Shown here: in pieces, positions 18,555 through 28,588 of the stretch
Layout: every line of letters begins with the position of its first letter
How positions within the stretch are numbered: position 1 is the first letter of the stretch
Position numbers and translations under genes: made by a program
Source of the DNA: Candidatus Hamiltonella defensa 5AT (Acyrthosiphon pisum)
GTDB lineage: Bacteria > Pseudomonadota > Gammaproteobacteria > Enterobacterales > Enterobacteriaceae
Length of the DNA: 64,000 nt
NCBI RefSeq assembly: GCF_000021705.1
Contig: NC_012751.1
Coordinates: 1,662,006 to 1,726,005 of the forward strand
Direction: 5' to 3'
The notes under the pieces: model-generated
Told to the model about the DNA's origin: nothing
Database searches by the model: none
What the model saw: only the letters and a program-made list of their open reading frames with translations

Positions 18555-21500
18555 CAGCACGGGGTAAATTTCATTCACTGACATTGATAAACTGGAATGG
18601 TTTTTTTGCACAAACCTTCGATTTGGATGTACTCGTCACCACGCTTTCTGGAGGCAATGGCGCGGGGAAATCAACTGTCATGGCCGCCTTTGTCACTGCA
18701 TTAATCCCCGATTTAACGTTACTGCATTTTCGTAACACCACAGAAGCTGGTGCAACAACAGGATCAAGAGATAAAGGTTTGCACGGGAAATTAAAAGCGG
18801 GAATCTGTTATTGCATTTTGGATGTCTCGAACTCAAAACAGCAACGTCTATTAGTGGGGGTGCGCTTACAACAAGTCTCAGGACGCGATCGTAAAGTCGA
18901 CATTAAGCCTTTTAGTATTCAAGGATTATCCAAAGACATCAAGCCGACAGAAATATTGACAGAAAGACTCGGTGATTGTCAGGCAAGAGTGATTTCTTTG
19001 ATCGAACTCAAATCTAGACTTGAAAAGCAGGAAGGGGCCGAATTCAAACAATTCCAGTCCATCATGGATTATCATTCGTTTATGTTTGATATGGGGATTA
19101 TTCCAAAACGAATGCGCTCATCGGCTGATCGCAGCAAATTTTACCGTTTGATTGAAGCCTCTCTCTATGGTGGAATTTCCACTGCCATCACGCGCTCATT
19201 GCGAGATTATCTTCTGCCAGAAAATATCGGAGTGCGTAAAGCATTCCAGGATATGGAGTCTGCATTGAAAGAGAATCGTATGACATTGTCTGCCATTCGT
19301 GTGACTCAATCGGATAGAAATTTGTTTAAGCATCTCATCTCTGAGGCCACTTCTTATGTTTCAGCAGACTATATGCGTCATGTCAATCAGCGTCGTGTCT
19401 TGATTGAAAATGCATTAATTCTGAGGCGAGATCAGCAATCTTGTTTAAAAAAATGGCATTCAGAGCAGGATCTTTATCGAGAAATGATGCAAGAATGGAC
19501 GGGAGGAAGTGATTTAGAAGCGGCTTTAGAAGCAGAATACCAGTCGGCCAATGATCGATTAAATCTGGTACAAACAGCCGCCCAACAACAACAAAAAATC
19601 GCCCGTTATCAAGATGATCTTGAAGAGCTGTCGTCTCGTCTCGAAGAGCAGAATTTCATCGTCGAAGAGGCGCATCTTCAGAAAATTGGCAATGAAACCC
19701 GATTTGAATCGGCGCAGAAAGAGGTGGACTGTCTCAAAAGCCAGTTGGCAGATCATCAACAGGCTCTAGACTTACAACAAACACGTGCGATTCAATATCA
19801 ACAGGCACAAGAAGCTTTGGCACGGGCTCAAACTTTATGCCAATCCGATATCCATATCGATAATTTAGAGAAGTATCTGGCCATTTTTCAGGACAAAGAA
19901 AAAGCGGCCACGCTGGCTTTATTAGAAATCGAACAAAAAGTCCAGATTTCAGCAGCGGCTAAAAATCAGTTTGAACAAGCCTATCAGCTGCTCATAAAAG
20001 CGGCAGGAGAAAACGTGCCTCGTTCACAGGCTTGGCAAAAAGCACGTGAACTTCTTCGAACTTGGCCGTATCATCAACATCTGGCACAAACACAGCCTTC
20101 TCTGAAACGACATTTATCTGAACTCGAGCAGCGTTTAGAGCAGCAACAAAATGCGGAGCGTCTGTTCAAAGCATTTTGCCAGCGTCAAAAACAAAACTAT
20201 CCTGTCGAAAACTTCCCTGATCTGGAATCAGAATGGGATCAAACCCTGTTAGACTTGAACCAGTACAAGAGCAGTGAGGTTGAACGACGAATACAGATTT
20301 CTCAGGAACAAGAGCAAATTAAAGAAAAAATAAAAAAATTGAGAATACAGGCTCCTATCTGGATCCAAGCGCAGGACGCGCTGAATCATCTGAGAGATCA
20401 AAGCGGAGAAGCCTTAAAAAACAGCCAGCAGATGATGGAATATATTCAACATCAAGTCGAAAATGAACGAAAACTCAGCTTTGAACGCGATCACATTGCT
20501 GCTCAAAAGCAAGCCATCAACGATCAAATACATCAATTACATCATAATGGGGCAGACAGCACACAATTACAGGCTCTTGCAGAACATGTTTCAGGGGTGC
20601 TGCTCTCAGAAATCTATGAAGATGTCTCTCTAGAAGATGCGCCTTATTTTTCTGCTCTCTACGGACCATTACGAAATGCCATTGTTGTCCCTGAGCTTTG
20701 CTCAATACAAAAAAAACTTCAAAATTTGCAGAATATTCCGGAAGATGTCTATTTTATTGAAGGGGATCCTAATGCGTTTGATGAAAGTACGTTTTCTGTT
20801 GAAGAGCAAAAAAACGCTGTTTTAGTGAAATTGGCACAGAGGCAATGGCGTTACTCCTGTTATCCGAAAGTCCCCGTCTTTGGTCGTGCCGCGCGCGAAA
20901 ATCGCCTCAAAGAATTAGAGGTTGAACATGATCTTTTGGCACAAACCTACTCTAAGCTGTCGTTCGATGTACAAAAAATTCAAAGAACCCATGAAGCTTG
21001 TCACCAGTTTATTGGGCGCCACTTATCGGTGGCTTTTGACGAAAATCCGGAAGAGGCATTACAGTTATTAAATGCCCGTTCTCGAGAAATAGACACTGTA
21101 TTGCACGCACAGAATGACAAAGTCAAAGATCAACAACAACAGATCGATCAGATTAAAACCGCTCTTTCTGATTTGCGTCAATTGCTGCCTTTGCTACCGC
21201 TGTTGAAGGAAAACACCTTACAGGAGCTGATACAGGTCGCACGTGAAGAACTGACCAAAGCTGAGTATGCTCAACGCTACCTCAAACAAAATGGCGATCA
21301 TTTAGCTCAGTTAGAACCTTTGCTGCCCATCTTACAAACAGATCCCCAACAAAATGAGCTTTTACAGAAAGAGTATCTTCAGGCTCAAGAAAAGCAAAGT
21401 CAGGTTCAACAACAGTTGTTCTCCCTAAAAGAAGTCATACAAAGACGCACCCACTTTAGTTACGAAAAGGCCAGTGAGATAGGCATAAAAAATGCCTCTA

Positions 21501-22966
21501 TGGACGATCAATTACGTGAATGCTTGTTGAAAGCCGAGCAGGCGTGCCTGGAGTCTCGCGAAAAACTGCGAGATTCTCAGTCTGAATACATTCAATATCA
21601 TCAAGTTTTATCGAGCCTAAAAAGTGCTTATGATGCCAAACAAGACATTCTAAAAGAGCTTGAACAAGAATTAGAGGCTCTAGGCGTACAGGTTGATTCT
21701 AATGCTGAAATCAGGGCCGCTGCTGATAGAGATCAACGATATGCCGCCCTTAGTGCTCATCGTTTAGCTCGTCGTCAATTAGAAAAACAGCTCGCTCTTT
21801 TTGAAATTCAATTGGATCATTTTAAAAAAAAATGCATGGCATTACAGAGAGATTACCGTCAAATAAAGACACAGGTGAACCAAAGCAAAAAAAGTGGGTT
21901 TACTGTGATTAGAATGGTCAAAGATAACCAAATAGAAGCCAAAATACATAAGCGTGAAATGGCGTATATGCACAGTGACGAATTGCGATCAATCTCCGAT
22001 AAAGCGTTAGGCTCATTAAGATTAGCGGTCTCAGATAATGAGCATCTCAGAGATCTCTTACGGTTATCAGAGGACACGCATCGTCCTGAGCGAAAAATTC
22101 AATTTTATATTGCGGTTTATGAACACTTACAGGCTCGTATTCGGCAAGATATTATTCAAACAGCAGATCCTTTAGAAGCCATTGAACAAATGGAAGTTGA
22201 ACTCGCCCGTTTGACCGAAGAATTGAACCTGCGTCAACAGACATTAGCAATCAGCTCAAAAGGCGTCGCGAATGTGATTCGAAAAACCATCCAAAGAGAA
22301 CAAAATCGCATCCATATGCTCAATCATGGTTTAAAGAGTGTTTCTTTTGGTCAGGTCAAAAGTGTTCGTTTAAATATTCAGTTCCATAAAACACATTTTA
22401 GTTTATTGACCGCGCTTGCTGAGCAGGAAGAAAGACATCAGGATTTATTTGGGAACCCTAAACTCACGTTTTCTGAAGCTTTGGCAAAATTGTACCAGAG
22501 ACTGAATCCACAAATAGATATAGGTCAACGTTTACCTCAAGCATTGGGTGAAGAACTACTCGATTACCGTAATTATCTCTCGCTTGAAGTCGAGGTTAAT
22601 CGTGGTGCAGATGGTTGGCAGCGTGCTGAAAGTGGAGCATTATCGACGGGAGAAGCCATAGGCACAGGAATGTCGATTTTAGTCATGGTCGTACAAAGCT
22701 GGGAAGAAGAATCGCAACGTCTAAGAGGCAAAAATATGGTACCTTGTCGCCTCTTGTTTTTGGATGAAGCGGCACGTTTAGATGCCAAATCTATCGCTAC
22801 TTTATTTGAATTATGCGAGCGCTTAGAAATGCAGCTCATTATTGCGGCACCAGAAAATATCAGCCCAGAAAAAGGCACCACCTATAAATTGGTGAGAAAA
22901 ATTTTTCAAAATAACGAACACGTTCATGTCGTTGGTCTAAAAGGTTTTGCCGGAGAACTGTCCTAA
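18551..22966 (+). CDS. mukB: Chromosome partition protein MukB (SMC-like ATPase)
   Basis: 1471 aa (E. coli 1486). The SMC-like motor of MukBEF that extrudes DNA loops and interacts with topoisomerase IV. Walker A is SGGNGAGKST (Lys40). Two long coiled-coil arms rich in Gln/Glu/Leu flank a hinge near residues 650-790 (around AEHVSGVLLSEIYEDVSLED). The C-terminal head has the signature GALSTGEAIGTGMS and Walker B LLFLDEAARLD (Asp1405-Glu1406). ATGA overlap with mukE implies coupling. All ATPase motifs are intact. Confidence 0.98.
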   Translation: MTARGKFHSLTLINWNGFFAQTFDLDVLVTTLSGGNGAGKSTVMAAFVTALIPDLTLLHFRNTTEAGATTGSRDKGLHGKLKAGICYCILDVSNSKQQRLLVGVRLQQVSGRDRKVDIKPFSIQGLSKDIKPTEILTERLGDCQARVISLIELKSRLEKQEGAEFKQFQSIMDYHSFMFDMGIIPKRMRSSADRSKFYRLIEASLYGGISTAITRSLRDYLLPENIGVRKAFQDMESALKENRMTLSAIRVTQSDRNLFKHLISEATSYVSADYMRHVNQRRVLIENALILRRDQQSCLKKWHSEQDLYREMMQEWTGGSDLEAALEAEYQSANDRLNLVQTAAQQQQKIARYQDDLEELSSRLEEQNFIVEEAHLQKIGNETRFESAQKEVDCLKSQLADHQQALDLQQTRAIQYQQAQEALARAQTLCQSDIHIDNLEKYLAIFQDKEKAATLALLEIEQKVQISAAAKNQFEQAYQLLIKAAGENVPRSQAWQKARELLRTWPYHQHLAQTQPSLKRHLSELEQRLEQQQNAERLFKAFCQRQKQNYPVENFPDLESEWDQTLLDLNQYKSSEVERRIQISQEQEQIKEKIKKLRIQAPIWIQAQDALNHLRDQSGEALKNSQQMMEYIQHQVENERKLSFERDHIAAQKQAINDQIHQLHHNGADSTQLQALAEHVSGVLLSEIYEDVSLEDAPYFSALYGPLRNAIVVPELCSIQKKLQNLQNIPEDVYFIEGDPNAFDESTFSVEEQKNAVLVKLAQRQWRYSCYPKVPVFGRAARENRLKELEVEHDLLAQTYSKLSFDVQKIQRTHEACHQFIGRHLSVAFDENPEEALQLLNARSREIDTVLHAQNDKVKDQQQQIDQIKTALSDLRQLLPLLPLLKENTLQELIQVAREELTKAEYAQRYLKQNGDHLAQLEPLLPILQTDPQQNELLQKEYLQAQEKQSQVQQQLFSLKEVIQRRTHFSYEKASEIGIKNASMDDQLRECLLKAEQACLESREKLRDSQSEYIQYHQVLSSLKSAYDAKQDILKELEQELEALGVQVDSNAEIRAAADRDQRYAALSAHRLARRQLEKQLALFEIQLDHFKKKCMALQRDYRQIKTQVNQSKKSGFTVIRMVKDNQIEAKIHKREMAYMHSDELRSISDKALGSLRLAVSDNEHLRDLLRLSEDTHRPERKIQFYIAVYEHLQARIRQDIIQTADPLEAIEQMEVELARLTEELNLRQQTLAISSKGVANVIRKTIQREQNRIHMLNHGLKSVSFGQVKSVRLNIQFHKTHFSLLTALAEQEERHQDLFGNPKLTFSEALAKLYQRLNPQIDIGQRLPQALGEELLDYRNYLSLEVEVNRGADGWQRAESGALSTGEAIGTGMSILVMVVQSWEEESQRLRGKNMVPCRLLFLDEAARLDAKSIATLFELCERLEMQLIIAAPENISPEKGTTYKLVRKIFQNNEHVHVVGLKGFAGELS

Positions 22967-23002
22967 TGCTTTTGACTCTTCAGAAAAAATAAAAATAGAT
23001 TG

Positions 23003-24622
23003 ATGAGTATAAAAAATCTCTTACAGTCAATGCTGTTGTGTTGGTCATTATATAGCTTCTCTGTGATTTTAATGTTGACACCTCAATCGAGCTCAGCGGA
23101 TCATCCTTTTAAAGGCATCGATTCTATCGATGAACGTGAACGTGCTTTATTAAGCCAATTACCTGAACAAATCAAACTCTATTCCTTATCAACATTATCT
23201 GAGCTTTATGAAAAAAATGCGCGGGAACCCCTCTGGCAAGACCCGCTGGCTATCCAAGATTTTGAGCAACAACTTTTGGAAGTGGCCCTATTAAAGATCA
23301 ATCCGCAGTTTTCAACATGGCTGGAATATCTATCCGATCCCAACATCACAGGAATAGCGCGTGACATCATTTTATCTGATGCGATGTTAGGGTATTTGTA
23401 TTTTATCTCCTCCCTCACTTCTGAAGAAAAAGTTTGGTTATACAGACCTCCTTTAAATTCAGACAGACAGGGCTACCAGATCATGCGGGCCCCTGAAAAT
23501 AAAATTACCTCATGGCAAGAAGCCATTCATAAAAACGAGACCTATCATTATGTGAACTCATTAGCACCACAGCATCCTCAGTATCGTAAAATGCAGACGG
23601 AATTACTTAAATTACTTTCGGATAACTCCCCTTGGCCAAAATTGACTGAACGTGTTTATTTGAGAGAGGGGTACAGCAGTAAAGATATCTCTAATGTGAA
23701 AAAAATATTATACCGTTTGGGGATAGGCAATATGTCACTCACAGACGTAGATTCACAGGTCTATAGTCATGATCTCGTCATGGCAATCAAACAATTTCAA
23801 AAAAATCGAGGCTTACCTGCTGATGGTATCATTGGCATTAGGACCAGAAACTGGCTCAATGTGTCACCCAAAATACTGGCGAGATTACTGGCGCTCAACA
23901 TGCAAAGATTGCGTTTCACTCCGGCTGATATCCAAACAGGGATTTTAGTCAATATCCCTGATTATTCACTCAATTACTACGAAGAAGGAAAAATACGGTT
24001 ATTTTCGAAAGTGATAGTGGGTCGTCCTGATAGAAAAACCCCTGTGATGCAAAGCGCGATCAATCAAATTGTGATTAATCCTGATTGGAATGTGCCTCAT
24101 TCCCTGGCAAGAGAGGATATTCTGCCCCAAGTCATCAAAAATATCGATTATCTCCAGGAGCACAATTATCGCATACTCTCCAGTTGGAGCCAAAATGCGG
24201 AGGTCATCGATCCCGAAAGTATCGACTGGGAAAATATTTCAATAGAAAATTTTCCCTATTATCTCCGTCAAACCTTAGGACCCAACAATCCTCTTGGGCA
24301 TTATAAATTTAATATGCCGAATCGATATTCCATTTTTTTACATGACACTCCTAATAAAGCGATGTTTCAACGATACAGACGGGCAGGCAGCTCAGGGTGT
24401 GTGCGTGTACAAAAAGCCTCTGAACTGGCGCGCCTGTTACTTAAAAAGACAGGTTTAACCGACGCAGATATATTGAATTTTCTCAAAGAAAATAAAAGCA
24501 CCTACCGGAACACGCGGAAGCGTATTCCGGTTTGGTTGTATTATCTCACCGCTTGGGTTTCAGAAGACGGAGCCACTCAATTTCGTACCGATATTTATCA
24601 TTATGATCAAAGTGTTTTATAA
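23003..24622 (+). CDS. ldtD: L,D-transpeptidase LdtD (YcbB)
   Basis: 539 aa from the ATG at 23003 (E. coli 615); a TTG one codon earlier is also in frame. It forms 3-3 cross-links in peptidoglycan from the periplasm. Features are an N-terminal signal/anchor (about 9-27), a peptidoglycan-binding domain (about 225-290, VMAIKQFQKNRGLPADGIIG), and a YkuD catalytic domain with His447 (FLHDTPNK) and Cys466 (GSSGCVRV). It follows mukB by 36 bp as in E. coli. It is about 75 residues shorter than E. coli, mainly before the catalytic domain. It is convergent with prlC, the stops only 8 bp apart. Confidence 0.93.
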   Translation: MSIKNLLQSMLLCWSLYSFSVILMLTPQSSSADHPFKGIDSIDERERALLSQLPEQIKLYSLSTLSELYEKNAREPLWQDPLAIQDFEQQLLEVALLKINPQFSTWLEYLSDPNITGIARDIILSDAMLGYLYFISSLTSEEKVWLYRPPLNSDRQGYQIMRAPENKITSWQEAIHKNETYHYVNSLAPQHPQYRKMQTELLKLLSDNSPWPKLTERVYLREGYSSKDISNVKKILYRLGIGNMSLTDVDSQVYSHDLVMAIKQFQKNRGLPADGIIGIRTRNWLNVSPKILARLLALNMQRLRFTPADIQTGILVNIPDYSLNYYEEGKIRLFSKVIVGRPDRKTPVMQSAINQIVINPDWNVPHSLAREDILPQVIKNIDYLQEHNYRILSSWSQNAEVIDPESIDWENISIENFPYYLRQTLGPNNPLGHYKFNMPNRYSIFLHDTPNKAMFQRYRRAGSSGCVRVQKASELARLLLKKTGLTDADILNFLKENKSTYRNTRKRIPVWLYYLTAWVSEDGATQFRTDIYHYDQSVL

Positions 24623-24630
24623 GTTTCCTG

Positions 24631-26679
24631 TTATTTGTCCCATATCCCATAGCTGCGTAGCATGGCCTCCGATTTGGGTTCACGACCGAGGAAACGTTTA
24701 AAGAGCACCATAGGTTCTTCTGAACCGCCTTTAGAGAGGATTTCTTCAAGAAAAGATTGACCCGTTTTAGGGTTAAAGATGCCTTCTTTTTCAAAACGAG
24801 AAAAGGCATCTGCTGCTAATACTTCTGCCCATAAATAGCCATAATAACCCACCGCGTAGCCGCCCGAAAATATATGCGTAAAGGAATGTGGGAAACGGGT
24901 CCACAGAGGCGTAGGTATGACAGAAATTCGTTTTTTTACTTCACGCAATTGAGCCAGAACCTGTGTTCCTTTGACAGGATCATATTCATGATGTACACAA
25001 AAATCGAATAAGGCGAATTCTAATTGACGAATGATAAACAAGGCCGATTGATAATTTTTTGCCGACAAGAGTTTATTTAACATCTTTTCTGGTAGGGGCT
25101 CAGCCGTTTCATAATGCCCTGAAATAAACGCCAAGGCTTCTGATTGCCAGCACCAATTTTCCATAAATTGACTGGGTAATTCTACCGCATCTCTAGGTAC
25201 ACCATGTATCCCAGAGATGCCTGCTGTTTCTATTGTGGTGAGCATATGGTGTAACCCATGACCAAACTCATGAAAAAGGATAGTGACTTCATCATGAGTG
25301 AACAGGGCCGGTTTGTCTTCGACAGGACGACTAAAGTTACAGACTAAGTAGGTCACTGGCTTTTGTAAATGACCATCACTAAAACGCAGTCTATCAACAC
25401 ATTCATCCATCCAGGCACCAGCACGTTTGTGTTCTCGTGCATAAAGATCTAAATAGAAACTACCGTAGTGCTCGTTATTTTTTTCATTCAACACTTTAAA
25501 AAAACGCACATCAGGATGCCAGGTATCAATATCATGGCATTCTTTTATCTGAATACCATAAATACGGCGTGTGACTTCAAATAACCCCTCCAAAACACGT
25601 TGCTCTGGAAAATAGGGCTTTAATTCTTCATCACTGATAGCGTATAAATGCTGCTTTTGTTTTTCAGAGTAATAAGCAATATCCCAAGCGTGTAACTCAT
25701 CCACACCATAATGCGCTTTTGCAAAAGTACGTAATTGTGCCAGCTCTTTTTCCGCTTTCGGACAAGCAAGTTTGGCGAGATCCTCTAAGAAATTGCGTAC
25801 CTGTTCGGGCTTTTCTGCCATTTTAGTACTTAAAGATTTTTCAGCGTAATTTGCAAAACCCAATAAATGCGCTAATTCATGACGGAGGGCCAGTATTTTT
25901 TCCATGATTTCGCTGTTATCCCATTGACCAGCATGGGGCCCTTGATCTGATGCTCGAGTCGAATAAGCCTCGTAGATTTCTTGCCGGAGTTGACGGTTAT
26001 CTGCATAGGTAATAACAGGTAAATAGCAGGGCATATCTAAGGTTAACAATGCCCCTTTTTTTTGTTTTGCTTCCGCTTGCATTTTGACCAGACTTAAAGC
26101 ACTTTGAGGTAATCCAGTTAATGAGGCAAGATCGTCAATTTGTTTGGTCCAACCCATGCTGGCATCCAAAACATGGTTACTGTAGGCAGAACTTAATTCG
26201 GACAAACTGGCGACTATTTCAGCATAGCGTTTTTTGGCCTCAGGTTCTAAACCAATGCCTGATAACCGAAAATCACGTAACTGATTTTCAACTGATTTAC
26301 GTTGAGGAGCACTGAGCTCAGAAAAGTGTGCGCCTGATTCTAAATTGAGATAAGCCTCATACAACTTTTCGTTTTGGCCTATCCAAGTACTGTACTCAGA
26401 TAATAATGATAAGCATTGCTCATAGGCGGCTCTGAAATCTGTGTTATTTTTAACCGAATTGAGATGGCTGATAGGCGACCAAACACGGGACAACCGGTCA
26501 TCTGCTTCTGCTAAAGGCTGGCAAAGATTATCCCAAGTAAACATTTTTTTTTGGGCAATCAAATTTTCTACCTGTTCACGACATTCATTGATCACTGTTT
26601 TTATTGCAGGCACAATATCTTCTGCACGAATTTTTGAAAAAGGGGGAAGATAAAAATGCGTTAAAAGTGGATTTTGCAT
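24631..26679 (-). CDS. prlC: Oligopeptidase A
   Basis: 682 aa (E. coli 680). A cytosolic M3 zinc metallopeptidase degrading short peptides, including cleaved signal peptides. It starts MQNPLLTHFYLPPFSKI; the zinc site is HEFGHGLHH (His470 first ligand) with the downstream glutamate in ELPSQFMENWCWQ, and FSHIF/FTHIFSGGYAVGYYGYLW is conserved. It reads toward ldtD. purC lies 58 bp upstream on the same strand; whether they are co-transcribed is unclear. Confidence 0.97.
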   Translation of the reverse strand: MQNPLLTHFYLPPFSKIRAEDIVPAIKTVINECREQVENLIAQKKMFTWDNLCQPLAEADDRLSRVWSPISHLNSVKNNTDFRAAYEQCLSLLSEYSTWIGQNEKLYEAYLNLESGAHFSELSAPQRKSVENQLRDFRLSGIGLEPEAKKRYAEIVASLSELSSAYSNHVLDASMGWTKQIDDLASLTGLPQSALSLVKMQAEAKQKKGALLTLDMPCYLPVITYADNRQLRQEIYEAYSTRASDQGPHAGQWDNSEIMEKILALRHELAHLLGFANYAEKSLSTKMAEKPEQVRNFLEDLAKLACPKAEKELAQLRTFAKAHYGVDELHAWDIAYYSEKQKQHLYAISDEELKPYFPEQRVLEGLFEVTRRIYGIQIKECHDIDTWHPDVRFFKVLNEKNNEHYGSFYLDLYAREHKRAGAWMDECVDRLRFSDGHLQKPVTYLVCNFSRPVEDKPALFTHDEVTILFHEFGHGLHHMLTTIETAGISGIHGVPRDAVELPSQFMENWCWQSEALAFISGHYETAEPLPEKMLNKLLSAKNYQSALFIIRQLEFALFDFCVHHEYDPVKGTQVLAQLREVKKRISVIPTPLWTRFPHSFTHIFSGGYAVGYYGYLWAEVLAADAFSRFEKEGIFNPKTGQSFLEEILSKGGSEEPMVLFKRFLGREPKSEAMLRSYGIWDK

Positions 26680-26737
26680 AATATGCTCTGGTAATTTGAT
26701 GTTGATGATGTTTGTTGAGAAGAGATCATCGATTTTA

Positions 26738-27451
26738 TTAATTTAATGGAACTCCAATACGTTTAGCCACTTCTTCGTAGGCCTCAATGAGGCCCCCTAA
26801 ATTTTGTCGAAAGCGATCTTTGTCCAGTTTATTTAAGGTTGTCTTATCCCATATACGGCAGCCATCGGGTGAAAACTCGTCCCCCAAAATGACCTCTCCT
26901 TTGAATAAACCAAACTCCAATTTAAAATCAACCAAAATTAAATCCGCGGCATCAAATAAGGGACTCAATACGTCGTTTACCTTGTAGCTTAATTCTTTCA
27001 TTTTGACTAAATGAGCGGTGCTGGCCCAACCAAAAGTCTCACAGTAAGATTCAGTTACTATTGGATCGTGCAGGCTGTCATTTTTTAAAAATAGATCATA
27101 GATAGGAGGATCGAGTAAAAGGCCTTCTTGAAGAGCTAACCGTTTTTCTAAAGAACCTGCGGCTCGGTTTCTTATGACAGATTCGAGAGGAAACATATCC
27201 AATTTTTTAACCAGAAGTTCATTCTCTGATAGTAAACGTTCCAGTTGTGTTGGAATACCCGCCTCTTCCAGTTTCAGCATAATAAAATGGTTAAATTGAT
27301 TATTAATGATGCCCTTTCGATAAAATTGTTCTATACGTTTACCATCCAGTGCGGAAGTATCATTTCGAAATTCCAACACAAGAAAGTCAGGGTTTTCGGT
27401 AGCGTAGACCGTTTTTGCTTTTCCACGGTAGACTTCAGACAATTTTTGCAC
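26738..27451 (-). CDS. purC: SAICAR synthetase (purine biosynthesis)
   Basis: 237 aa (E. coli 237). It joins CAIR and aspartate with ATP to give SAICAR, the eighth step of IMP synthesis. It starts MQKLSEVYRGKAKTVYATEN; the ATP/CAIR site sequences GKRIEQFYRKGIINN, FPLESVIRNRAAGS and LVDFKLEFG are intact. It is the third gene of dapA-bamC-purC, 41 bp after bamC, matching the E. coli order. Confidence 0.98.
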   Translation of the reverse strand: MQKLSEVYRGKAKTVYATENPDFLVLEFRNDTSALDGKRIEQFYRKGIINNQFNHFIMLKLEEAGIPTQLERLLSENELLVKKLDMFPLESVIRNRAAGSLEKRLALQEGLLLDPPIYDLFLKNDSLHDPIVTESYCETFGWASTAHLVKMKELSYKVNDVLSPLFDAADLILVDFKLEFGLFKGEVILGDEFSPDGCRIWDKTTLNKLDKDRFRQNLGGLIEAYEEVAKRIGVPLN

Positions 27452-27492
27452 TTTTTATCGCTCTATGAAAAAAAGGGGGTAAATGATATGGT

Positions 27493-28569
27493 TTATTTTT
27501 CTGTTTCTGTTTCACTAAAAACCGCCTTTAAAACCGGCACCAAATCATCATTCTCAGATTGAATTAAAGTCTGCCCGTTAGAATTCATAAACTGTAAACT
27601 GCTACGATTTTTTAAATCCCCCAGCTGTAATTTATACTCACCTGGTTTTAAATCCGGTTTTTTGATACCCATCTTTTCCCACTGTTCATCGCTGACAGGT
27701 TTATAAATGACTGAGAAAGTTCCTTCTGAGCGACGGCTTTCTGTTATTACCATTCCTATTTTCTTTATCGCTAAGGGTAAACGTTCCCAAACGGTTGCAT
27801 AAGATGCACGTATCACGATATTGGGCAACCCATTTTCATTACTACTTGATTGTACGTCTAAACTTCCTGCTTTATGTATGACTCGTGTGTTTTCTGCATC
27901 TACTTGAGTTTGGTACAAACCTTCGATAATGGTGTTCAATACTGTGTTGTTATAACGTTGGATATAATTAGGATCAGTTGTTTTTTTCTCTCCCTGATGT
28001 AGATCAAGGGTCTTTAGTATTAATCGTTTTGGGCGTTCATTTTGTTTCACACTGATTTCATAACGCCCTGAAAATGGAGGATTTTCATTCATATTGTTCC
28101 ATGTAATCCAATCAGTTGTTAGTGTTTGATCGCGATCATTCTGATTGGCAATAGGGAGATTTTTTTTCTTTATTATATTGAGAACTTCTAACCATAAATT
28201 ACCGGGGCTATCCTCTAAAAATAACGTGCTAATTCCATTAGCATATTGACTCTGGGAAGCCTCAATTAAAGCTAAAATTTGTACAGGCGGACGAATATCG
28301 ACTTGTTTTCCAACAGGCTCTTTTTGTGTCACATCAGGAACATAATAATTGCTATTTTTTAGAGGTAACATCAGACCTTCAGGTGATTTAAGTGATGTCA
28401 GTTTAGGAGTATTAAGATAATACTCTTCTCCTTTCATAGCTGATTTCGTCTCAGATTTCATCTCACGTTTAGCATTTGAATTTTTTGCACAGACCGTTAA
28501 CAATAAACTTAAAAAAATGATCAGCATTTTTGGGTTCAATTTTATTTTCATAAGTTTTTGTAATAACAT
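27493..28569 (-). CDS. bamC: Outer membrane assembly lipoprotein BamC
   Basis: 358 aa from the ATG at 28569 (E. coli 344). A lipoprotein of the BAM complex that inserts outer-membrane proteins. AAGGA lies 8 nt before this ATG; an ATG six codons later is the alternative. The hydrophobic signal (MLIIFLSLLLTVC) ends at Cys27. The lipobox is L-T-V-C, with Val at the -1 position, where Gly/Ala/Ser is usual. The unstructured lasso (DIRPPVQILAL) and the two helix-grip domains (TLTTDWITWN; GDLKNRSSLQFMN) match E. coli. It follows dapA by 19 bp. Confidence 0.92.
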   Translation of the reverse strand: MLLQKLMKIKLNPKMLIIFLSLLLTVCAKNSNAKREMKSETKSAMKGEEYYLNTPKLTSLKSPEGLMLPLKNSNYYVPDVTQKEPVGKQVDIRPPVQILALIEASQSQYANGISTLFLEDSPGNLWLEVLNIIKKKNLPIANQNDRDQTLTTDWITWNNMNENPPFSGRYEISVKQNERPKRLILKTLDLHQGEKKTTDPNYIQRYNNTVLNTIIEGLYQTQVDAENTRVIHKAGSLDVQSSSNENGLPNIVIRASYATVWERLPLAIKKIGMVITESRRSEGTFSVIYKPVSDEQWEKMGIKKPDLKPGEYKLQLGDLKNRSSLQFMNSNGQTLIQSENDDLVPVLKAVFSETETEK

Positions 28570-28588
28570 TTGCAATTTCCTTAAAAAA

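Noticed and set aside
22573..22881. 102-codon frame antisense to the end of mukB
   Set aside because: It mirrors the conserved mukB head domain; no ribosome site and no family.
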